A stretch of DNA of 25,379 nucleotides from a virus. The position numbers and the translations under genes are program-made. Below are positions 20,142 through 25,379 of this stretch, in pieces (the stretch's first letter is position 1; the number at the start of each line of letters is the position of its first letter). The stretch is taken from the IMG/VR virus record IMGVR_UViG_3300007072_000327, positions 1-25,379 of that record. One strand, written 5' to 3'. Under the pieces are notes generated by a model, which did not search any database, was not told where the DNA came from, and worked only from the letters and a program-made list of their open reading frames with translations.

Positions 20142-21416
20142 TCAGTCGAGGATCACGAGGCCGCGCTCGGCGCGGGTGATGGCGGTGTAGAGCCAGCGGG
20201 CGCGGTCCTCGGGGTCACGCGCGAGACCGTCGTCGAAGACGATCACGTTCTCCCATTGCGAGCCCTGCGACTTGTGGCAGGTGATGGCCCAGCCCCACAC
20301 CGCCTCGATCAGCGTCTTCTTCTTCCAGTGATCGCGCCGCTCACGCTCGCGGTCGGGCGCGACGTGCTCGTCGAAATGCCCCTTATAGATGCGGAAACGC
20401 TCGCGTGTTCCGTTGGCGCCGCCGATCTTCTCGCCATCCTCGGTGTCGATGACCGCGGTGAAGGAGAGTTCGTCCTCGTCCTCGATCTCGGTGAGGTCGA
20501 GGAACATGCCGTTGACGAGGCCGAGATCGTTGCGGTTCTTGAGGCAGATGATCTTCTCGCCGCGCCCGATGGGATAGACGCCCTCGAAGCCGGCCGCGCG
20601 CTTCATGGCAAGGTTGAGCTGGATGCGGGTCGCGTTTCTGCCACAGATGACCTGGCCGCCGCGCAGCATCTGCTCGGGCGCAACATCGTGCCTGCGCATC
20701 TTCCACACGAAGGCATCGTGCTCGCCGTAGGGGATCGGCCTGCCTTCGCGCGCGAGCGTGGCCAGGCGGATGATGGCGCTGTCGCCGGCCTGCCGGTGCA
20801 CCTCGGTGAGGAGGACGTCGGGCGCGTCCTTGGTGAAGGCGCCTTCACCCTTGACCGGCGGGAGCTGGCCGGGGTCACCCAGCACCAGGATGGGCTTGCC
20901 GAAGGCGAGGAGGTCGCGCGCCATGTCGTCGCCGACCATCGACACCTCGTCGAGCACGAGGAGCTTGGCGTCGCGCAGGGCCGACTGCTCGTTCAGCACG
21001 AAGCGCGGCTTGTGGATGTCGGCAAGGCGGAGCTCGAGCGAGCGCAGCTGCGTGTCGGCAAACAGGCGCTCGGCGGTGCCCATGGTGGGCAGCTTCGCCT
21101 TGAGGTCGGCGATCTCCTGCTTGATCCGCTCGATCTCGGCCGGGGTCGCCTCCGAGACGCGGTAGATCAGCGAATGGATGGTCGAAGCCGGCGTGCCCTT
21201 GCGGGTCATGACCAGCGCCGCCTTGCCGGTGAAGGCGGCGTAGAGGATGCCCTCGTCCAGTCCCAGCTCGGCAATGGCGTGCTTCGTGATGGTCGTCTTT
21301 CCGGTCCCCGCATAGCCGAAGACCCGGAATACCTGGTTCTCCGCCGTGCGGTTCGTGAACCAGTCCTTGATGGCTTCGATGGCCTTCGCCTGGAGCGCGG
21401 AGGGCGTGAAGGTCAT
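20142..21416 (-). CDS. RecD/Dda-like superfamily 1 DNA helicase
   Basis: 424 residues from ATG 21416, which overlaps the stop of the Cas4-like gene (ATGA); GGAGG precedes it closely. Motifs in order: RVFGYAGTGKTT (31-42, Walker A), AAFTGKAALVM (about 60-70, motif Ia), KLLVLDEVSMVGDDM (about 151-165, motif II), LVLGDPGQLPPVKG (about 177-190, motif III), and near the C-terminus AITCHKSQGSQWENVIV and WLYTAITRAERGLVI (motifs V-VI). These define an SF1B helicase (AAA_30 plus UvrD_C_2 type), like T4 Dda or RecD2, which moves 5' to 3'. It probably works with the adjacent nuclease in DNA end processing, or with the primase/helicase in replication start. Confidence 0.93.
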   Translation of the reverse strand: MTFTPSALQAKAIEAIKDWFTNRTAENQVFRVFGYAGTGKTTITKHAIAELGLDEGILYAAFTGKAALVMTRKGTPASTIHSLIYRVSEATPAEIERIKQEIADLKAKLPTMGTAERLFADTQLRSLELRLADIHKPRFVLNEQSALRDAKLLVLDEVSMVGDDMARDLLAFGKPILVLGDPGQLPPVKGEGAFTKDAPDVLLTEVHRQAGDSAIIRLATLAREGRPIPYGEHDAFVWKMRRHDVAPEQMLRGGQVICGRNATRIQLNLAMKRAAGFEGVYPIGRGEKIICLKNRNDLGLVNGMFLDLTEIEDEDELSFTAVIDTEDGEKIGGANGTRERFRIYKGHFDEHVAPDRERERRDHWKKKTLIEAVWGWAITCHKSQGSQWENVIVFDDGLARDPEDRARWLYTAITRAERGLVILD

Positions 21417-22177
21417 GGCGCGCCCTCCCAGCAGCGTCGCTGATAAGGACAGAGGCGGCAGAGATAGAAGTCGGACGCTGAGGCGATGCGCGGCGGCAGC
21501 TCCCCGGCTTCCGCGGCGCGAATGATCTCGACCGCCTTGTCGGAGAGCCCCTGGGCCTCGGCCGGATCGAAGGCGACGGCTTCGTGATAGAGCGCCTGGG
21601 TGTCCTTGTTGATCGCCGTGAAGAGGGCGACCGCGAGCTCCATGTAGGCCATGTAGAGCTGGACCTGCGCGAAATAGACCGGCTTCGAGACCTTGAGCCC
21701 CCGCTTGACCAGGTCGTTCCAGGATTTGGCGTTGAGCGCCTTGTGCTCCCAAAGAGCCGGCCAGGCGATGCCGACATCGGGCCCGTCGACGATGACGCCG
21801 TCGATATGGCCGCGCAGCCGGCCACCGGCAGCCGAGAAGCCGAACTGGCCGCCGTCGCGGCGCTCTGTCCGGAGATCGAAGCCCGCGGCGCGCAGCCAGC
21901 CGATCGACAGCGTCTCGAAGCGATGACCGGCCTCGAAGATGCGCAAAATGGTGCCGTCGAACGCGCGGCCCTCGTCCGGCGGTACATGGCCGATCTCATA
22001 GACGAGCCGTCGCGCACAGGGCTCGCCGATGCGGCTTCCGCCGAGATAGTCGCGCGGCGCCTGCCGGCGATGGCGCTCGACGAGGGCGCCGTCGATGAGT
22101 GCATTGATGCGGGTCGCGACATGCTCAATGGCGAAACCGCCGTAGACGAAGCCGGAGCCGTGGTTGAAGTCGATCAT
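21413..22177 (-). CDS. Cas4-like PD-(D/E)XK exonuclease with a cysteine cluster
   Basis: 254 residues; AGGAGG lies eight bases before ATG 22177. Catalytic pattern of a RecB/Cas4-type nuclease: GHIDGVIV (123-130, Asp126), LWEHKALNAKSW (142-153, Glu144 and Lys146), and a downstream FAQVQLYMAYMEL with Gln171/Gln173 (motif III-like). Cys54 (IGEPCARRLVYE) plus Cys240, Cys243 and Cys249 (CRLCPYQRRCWEG) match the four-cysteine iron-sulfur site of Cas4 and AddB-type nucleases. Phage proteins of this class resect DNA ends for annealing-type recombination. It is coupled at both ends by ATGA overlaps, to the HNH gene upstream and the helicase downstream. There is no CRISPR array in the window, so the role is recombination rather than adaptation. 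Confidence 0.9.
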   Translation of the reverse strand: MIDFNHGSGFVYGGFAIEHVATRINALIDGALVERHRRQAPRDYLGGSRIGEPCARRLVYEIGHVPPDEGRAFDGTILRIFEAGHRFETLSIGWLRAAGFDLRTERRDGGQFGFSAAGGRLRGHIDGVIVDGPDVGIAWPALWEHKALNAKSWNDLVKRGLKVSKPVYFAQVQLYMAYMELAVALFTAINKDTQALYHEAVAFDPAEAQGLSDKAVEIIRAAEAGELPPRIASASDFYLCRLCPYQRRCWEGAP

Positions 22178-22596
22178 CCGGAACCCCTCCTGCGGCGTCC
22201 CTTGATGATCGGGCTGTCATCGCCGGTGCGTGAGCGGCAGTAGTTCAGAAAGCCCGGGGCGTTGAGATTCTCCTTCTGCGTACCCCAACGGAGATTGTCG
22301 GCGCGATTGTTTGCGGCATTCTCATCGAGATGCATCACGACGGCATCTTCAGACGGTGCGGGGCCATGGAATGCCTCCGCCACCAGGCGGGCGACCTTGT
22401 AGGTGTGGCCACGAATGGTGACGATGAAGCGGCCGTCGGCCTTGTTCCAAACACCGAAGGTCGGCTTTCCGCCATAGGGACGATCGCCGCCCTTCGGCAT
22501 CGACCCGCGGTAGGGAATCATCATGACGCGCCCCTCGCTGCTGACGAGCACGTCAGGCAGGCTCGGGACCACGCGCCAAATCTCTCCAGACATCAT
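22174..22596 (-). CDS. HNH endonuclease with NUMOD4 motif
   Basis: 140 residues from ATG 22596 (a second ATG follows at once; the ribosome-binding site is weak). EIWRVVPSLPDVLVSSEGRVMM (about 5-26) is a NUMOD4 module, a DNA-binding element of homing endonucleases. VMHLDENAANNRADNLRWGTQKEN (about 87-110) is the HNH_3 nuclease motif, with conserved His and the Asn-rich end. The C-terminus is short and basic (GRRRRGSG). This is a free-standing homing-type nuclease, which can spread by cutting related phages lacking it. It is now tightly built into the operon: its stop overlaps the start of the Cas4-like nuclease. Confidence 0.92.
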   Translation of the reverse strand: MMSGEIWRVVPSLPDVLVSSEGRVMMIPYRGSMPKGGDRPYGGKPTFGVWNKADGRFIVTIRGHTYKVARLVAEAFHGPAPSEDAVVMHLDENAANNRADNLRWGTQKENLNAPGFLNYCRSRTGDDSPIIKGRRRRGSG

Positions 22597-22612
22597 CGGT
22601 CTGCTTCGTCGT

Positions 22613-22984
22613 CTAGAAGGGCAAAGGGTCGTTCAAATCGTCATCGCGGGTCCGCTTCTCGGCCGCCTGGCGCTGCATCGACTCCTGGAACCCATCGATG
22701 CAGGCCTCGATGATGCGGTCGATCTCGGCCGCGCTGCGGTCATGAAAGGGCGCCATCAGGCCGAGCTCGGTCAGCGCCTCGGCCAGGAAGCGGCGGGCAT
22801 CCTTGATCGCGCGGATCTCCATCTCAGTCTTGTCGATCATTCCGTTGTTCCTGTTCGCGAGGGCCGAACCGGCGTCGAGGCAGCGCATCGAGCAGAAGCG
22901 GTGGTGCGGAAATCGGTCCCACTGCAGCCGGTGGACGTAGCCGAAGCCGCGCGCCTGACGCCCGCACAGGGCGCAGAGACTCAC
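22613..22984 (-). CDS. Zinc-ribbon phage protein (DUF6511-like)
   Basis: 123 residues from GTG 22984, which overlaps the previous stop (GTGA). The N-terminus has two cysteine pairs: CALC (4-7) and, after RFPHHRF, CSMRC (31-35). Together they make a plausible zinc ribbon. The rest is helical (EMEIRAIKDARRFLAEALTELG, then AAEIDRIIEACIDGFQESMQRQAAEKRT). The HHRFCSMRCLDAGS segment matches my memory of DUF6511 phage proteins, of unknown function. It is an early-operon gene upstream of the HNH endonuclease. Confidence 0.75.
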   Translation of the reverse strand: MSLCALCGRQARGFGYVHRLQWDRFPHHRFCSMRCLDAGSALANRNNGMIDKTEMEIRAIKDARRFLAEALTELGLMAPFHDRSAAEIDRIIEACIDGFQESMQRQAAEKRTRDDDLNDPLPF

Positions 22985-23208
22985 CCGAGCAAGAGCCGGG
23001 TCAGGTCCTCGTTGCCGGCGGGCTGCTCCTTGATCCGCTGCGAGGCCAGGACGATGAAGCGGGAGATCGCATTCGAGGCCATGGCCTCGAGGTCGGCCAT
23101 GGTGAGGGCGGCGATGGGCTGACTGAGCCTTCCGCGCCCTTCGAGCCATTTGCCGACCTCCTTTGCCGCTTCGCGCGTCACGTGCGCCTGCCACTCGTCA
23201 TCGGTCAT
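22981..23208 (-). CDS. Small early phage protein of unknown function
   Basis: 75 residues from ATG 23208, five bases after the stop of the SSB-like gene; there is no clear ribosome-binding site, so it probably depends on coupling. MTDDEWQAHVTREAAKEVGK is followed by a helix-rich part (IAALTMADLEAMASNAISRFIVLASQRIKEQ, about 28-58). No signal peptide; no motif I can name. Its stop overlaps the zinc-ribbon gene. Confidence 0.72.
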   Translation of the reverse strand: MTDDEWQAHVTREAAKEVGKWLEGRGRLSQPIAALTMADLEAMASNAISRFIVLASQRIKEQPAGNEDLTRLLLG

Positions 23209-23213
23209 GGCGG

Positions 23214-23930
23214 TCAGCTGTTGAGCCAGGCGGGCCCGGTGGGTTTGCCGGCGGGCTGCGGCGGCGTGGACGCACCTGCGTTGGCCCAGGCCGGGGCGGC
23301 GGCCTGCGCCGGCGGCTGCGCGGAAGCCGCCTGGTTCCAGGCCGGCTGCGCCGCCGGCGCAGGAGACTTCGGGCGGGCGCGGGTGCTCGGGCTCGCAGGC
23401 ACGGCCTCGCCGTCCATCACCTTGCGCCATTCCGGCTCGCTCGGCAGGACCACGCGGTCGAGCTTGTTGCTGTCGCCATAGCGGGGATCCTCGGAGGGCT
23501 CGATCCTGATCTTGGCGACGAAGGTGATGCCGCCCAAGTCGGCGAGACCGCGCAGGATGCGCTTCGCCTTCGCCGCCTCGCTCATGTCGGCGGGATCGAG
23601 GCCGAGTGCCGAGTCGATCATGGCGCGGAAGGTGCTCTTGGAGATCTTCCAGCCGATCGAAACACCATGCTCGTCCACCTTGCCGCCCTGGACGGTGAAC
23701 ATCTGCCAGAACTTTCGCCGGGCATGCGGCCCCTCGGTCACGGTGAACTCGCAGTCGAGCATGAGCACGTCGCTGCCGGGCGAATTCGAGGCCTTGAGCA
23801 GGCCGCGATCGATCTCGGCTTGGCCGTCCGTGCCGCCCTTGCGGATCGCCATCGCCACCTTGGCGAAGGTGCCGTCCGGGATGAGCTCGCCGGTCTTCTG
23901 CGGCTCGGCGTCGTTCATGTCGAAGGTCAT
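23214..23930 (-). CDS. Putative single-stranded-DNA-binding protein, DUF669-like
   Basis: 238 residues from ATG 23930, with AAGGA eight bases upstream; an ATG at 23939 overlaps the previous stop but leaves no gap to the site. After MTFDMNDAEP, residues about 15-160 read as an OB-fold-like beta protein (GELIPDGTFAKVAMAIRKGG, VLMLDCEFTVTEGPHARRKFW). DUF669 proteins of phages usually lie next to a Sak4/RecA-type ATPase and are thought to bind ssDNA; this gene directly follows such an ATPase. The C-terminal ~70 residues are Pro/Ala/Gln-rich and contain PAW three times, ending PAWLNS, like the flexible interaction tail of SSB. Function inferred from neighbourhood and fold pattern. Confidence 0.75.
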   Translation of the reverse strand: MTFDMNDAEPQKTGELIPDGTFAKVAMAIRKGGTDGQAEIDRGLLKASNSPGSDVLMLDCEFTVTEGPHARRKFWQMFTVQGGKVDEHGVSIGWKISKSTFRAMIDSALGLDPADMSEAAKAKRILRGLADLGGITFVAKIRIEPSEDPRYGDSNKLDRVVLPSEPEWRKVMDGEAVPASPSTRARPKSPAPAAQPAWNQAASAQPPAQAAAPAWANAGASTPPQPAGKPTGPAWLNS

Positions 23931-23935
23931 GGGAT

Positions 23936-24772
23936 TCATCCTTTCGTGGTCGCGTTGATCTTGGAGAGGAGGGCGCCGAGGTCGGGCGGCTCGGTCACAT
24001 CGAGGCGGCCGGAGCGGTCCTTGGCGGGAAGGCCGAACGGGTTGCCAGCGCGGCAGACCAGGCGCCGGGTCTCGCCGCGCTCCGGCTCGTGACGCCAGCC
24101 GTCGCCGTCGGCACTGAAGAAGCTCATGCTGATGACCTGGTCGACGATGCCCGGCAGCTCGCGGCCGGCCTTGCCGCCCTCCATCTGCGGCTGCCAGACG
24201 GCGCGGCTGAACTCGTCGGTAACCTTCTCCAGTATGCCGACGAAGATTACGGTCTTCGCCTGCGCGTGCTGCAGGTGCTTCAGGAGCCCGATGACCTCGC
24301 GCGCGAGCAGCCCGTAGGCGCCGCGGGTATCGGGCTTGCCGGTCTTCTCCGAGAAGGCCTCCGGCCGCATCCGCGCCCATGCCATCGCCTGGCGCGTCAG
24401 GTCGGTGATGCTGTCGACGAAGATGATCCGCTTCGAGGCGATCAGGCGGACCAGATCCGGATTGGTCGCCGCCAGGTGCTGGTAGTGGGCATCCGAGAAG
24501 AACCCGTCCGGCGGCACCGCGGGATCGACGCCGCCGACGAGGCAGCCGATGTCGATCGCGTCGGCGAAGGTGCGCACCGGGATGCTGTCGCCGGGCCAGT
24601 CCTGGACCGACTTCATGCCCGCTTCGAGATCGATGCAGAGCGTCTCTCGCGCGGGCAGCGTCTTCAGCAGCGAGGTCTTGCCGACACCGCTCGGCCCGAA
24701 GATCGCGAGGGTGGTCTTGTTGTTGGCTTCGGCCAGACGCTCGTCGGCCGTGACGATCTTGAGTGCCATCAT
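23936..24772 (-). CDS. Sak4-like RecA-fold ATPase (recombination protein)
   Basis: 278 residues; GGGAGG lies just before two tandem ATG codons (24772 and 24769), and the second has the better spacing. Walker A is IFGPSGVGKTSLL (24-36) and Walker B is RIIFVDSITDLT (115-126). ETLCIDLEAGMKSVQDWPG (about 43-61) is the segment that, in this AAA_24/Sak4 group, follows the P-loop. The protein is shorter than RecA. Sak4-type phage proteins promote single-strand annealing together with an SSB-like partner, here the next gene. Its start overlaps the stop of the preceding small gene. Family call good; activity inferred. Confidence 0.87.
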   Translation of the reverse strand: MMALKIVTADERLAEANNKTTLAIFGPSGVGKTSLLKTLPARETLCIDLEAGMKSVQDWPGDSIPVRTFADAIDIGCLVGGVDPAVPPDGFFSDAHYQHLAATNPDLVRLIASKRIIFVDSITDLTRQAMAWARMRPEAFSEKTGKPDTRGAYGLLAREVIGLLKHLQHAQAKTVIFVGILEKVTDEFSRAVWQPQMEGGKAGRELPGIVDQVISMSFFSADGDGWRHEPERGETRRLVCRAGNPFGLPAKDRSGRLDVTEPPDLGALLSKINATTKG

Positions 24773-24942
24773 GCTCCTCCCTGGATCCGGGCGATGCCGC
24801 CGAGCCACTGCTCGACGCGGGCAGCTGCTTCGCGGGCGATGCGGGCTTCGCGGCGGAGCCGAGCCAGCTGCTCCGCCGGCAGAGCGATCAGGTCGCCCAC
24901 CGGCATGTGCCGGACGTCGTCGAGTGCCGGTCGGGCCGTCAT
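24769..24942 (-). CDS. Small early phage protein of unknown function
   Basis: 57 residues from ATG 24942, with AGGA ten bases upstream and an ATGA overlap with the preceding stop. The sequence (MTARPALDDVRHMPVGDLIA, LPAEQLARLRREARIAREAAARVEQWLGGIARI) is largely one amphipathic helix. It resembles the small proteins that often precede Sak4-type genes in temperate phages. No known activity. Confidence 0.75.
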   Translation of the reverse strand: MTARPALDDVRHMPVGDLIALPAEQLARLRREARIAREAAARVEQWLGGIARIQGGA

Positions 24943-25250
24943 CGCGCACACGTCCTGGCGGCGCGCATGCCCGCCTTGATCGCGAGATAGGCCATGCGGC
25001 CATCGTCGAGCCGCTGCTGCACGGCGATCAGCATCTCCTGCCCGGCCAGCGCCATGACGCGATCGGCGACGCGGCCGAGTGCCTCGCGCGCGCCTGCGGC
25101 CAGGCCCGAGGTCTCCCGCGCGCGATCCACTGCCAGGTGGCCGATGTGATAGGTGAAGCGCTCGCCGGGCCGGGCCGTCTCGAACCAGCCGAACAGCGCG
25201 GCTTCGCTGGTGACGATGGTGCGGATGGGCTCGGGGATCTTCATCCCCAT
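24939..25250 (-). CDS. Early phage protein of unknown function, first gene of the visible early operon
   Basis: 103 residues if ATG 25250 is used (MGMKIPEPIRTIVTSEAALF); ATG 25244 is equally possible, and neither has a strong site. The frame is open to the window edge, but the upstream part (25251-25379) is AT-richer and reads as non-coding. ALFGWFETARPGERFTYHIGHLAVDRARE (about 18-46) and a helical second half (REALGRVADRVMALAGQEMLIAVQQRLDDG) are characteristic of a phage early protein family that I recognise only as conserved. It is coupled to the next gene (ATGA). Confidence 0.72.
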   Translation of the reverse strand: MGMKIPEPIRTIVTSEAALFGWFETARPGERFTYHIGHLAVDRARETSGLAAGAREALGRVADRVMALAGQEMLIAVQQRLDDGRMAYLAIKAGMRAARTCAR

Positions 25251-25379
25251 TGAAATACCGGCTCGCGCTGCGGGCACAAATTCGAATGATTTCGCGCGGT
25301 TTCGCCCGCGAACCGGAGAGAAAACAAAATTATCCATGCGGGCTTCTGCGAAAGCGCGGCTCTGAACACCTGCCGTCAT
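25251..25379 (-). promoter_or_regulatory. Putative early control region at the right edge
   Basis: The 129 bases before the early operon are locally AT-richer than the rest of the window. On the minus strand GATAAT (25334-25329) is a good -10 candidate; no clear -35 lies at the right distance. ATTCGAAT (25280-25287) is a perfect 8-bp palindrome, and TTTCGC is repeated at 25290 and 25300, ten bases apart. Together they suggest an early promoter with operator sites, but the evidence is thin. Confidence 0.4.

Noticed and set aside
19764-21443. Long plus-strand open frame opposite the helicase and primase genes
   Set aside because: Same reasoning: antisense to motif-bearing genes, low-complexity translation (runs of Glu/Asp/Val/Leu), no ribosome-binding site.

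Overview
The window is most of a temperate, tailed (lambda-like head) prophage. GC is high throughout and the start contexts are Shine-Dalgarno driven. Several families I recognise by eye (DUF6362, DUF6378, DUF7220, a TOPRIM-DUF927 protein, DUF3489) are ones I associate with alphaproteobacterial phages and genomes, so a Hyphomicrobiales-like host is the best guess. The species cannot be named from the sequence alone. No integrase, tail, lysis or CI-type repressor gene is visible, so both prophage ends lie outside the window.

Layout, left to right. (1) 1-6176, minus strand, read right to left: the head/packaging operon, in the order terS, terL, gpW-like joiner, portal, S49 protease with an in-frame nested scaffold start, gpD-like decoration protein, and the first codons of the gpE-like major capsid protein. 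(2) 6295-7926, plus strand: a four-gene cassette (one DUF3489 protein, three small proteins of unknown function) running against the phage operons. (3) 12437-7955, minus strand: two uncharacterised phage proteins, two paralogous ParB-domain DNA methyltransferases (SPPY and DPPY types), and a small membrane protein. Each methyltransferase is preceded by a spacer with 5-bp periodicity. (4) 12438-15028: a hipBA toxin-antitoxin locus on the plus strand behind three 20-bp palindromic operators spaced exactly 50 bp, then a convergent PD-(D/E)XK nuclease. (5) 25250-15179, minus strand: a long, tightly coupled early operon. It holds small early proteins, a Sak4-like RecA-fold ATPase, a putative DUF669/SSB-like protein, two small proteins, an HNH endonuclease, a Cas4-like nuclease with a cysteine cluster, a RecD/Dda-like helicase, a TOPRIM-DUF927 primase/helicase fusion, a 9-bp iterated repeat region, a RuvC-like resolvase, and three small phage proteins.

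How it fits together. The early operon carries a plausible replication and recombination set: annealing/strand-exchange ATPase, ssDNA binding, resection nuclease, helicase, primase-helicase and Holliday-junction resolvase. The repeat block between the primase-helicase and the resolvase is a candidate origin or recombination site. The methyltransferases probably protect phage DNA or alter host regulation. hipBA and its nuclease neighbour look like accessory (moron) genes that could affect lysogen persistence or exclude competitors. The late operon packages DNA with a GpA-type terminase and builds a lambda-like capsid.

Most points worth checking are DNA-level structures: the three operators at 50-bp spacing, the two kinds of short-period repeat block, and the nested scaffold start. 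One small phage protein also has a glycine-rich, RAMP/Cas7-like sequence pattern.
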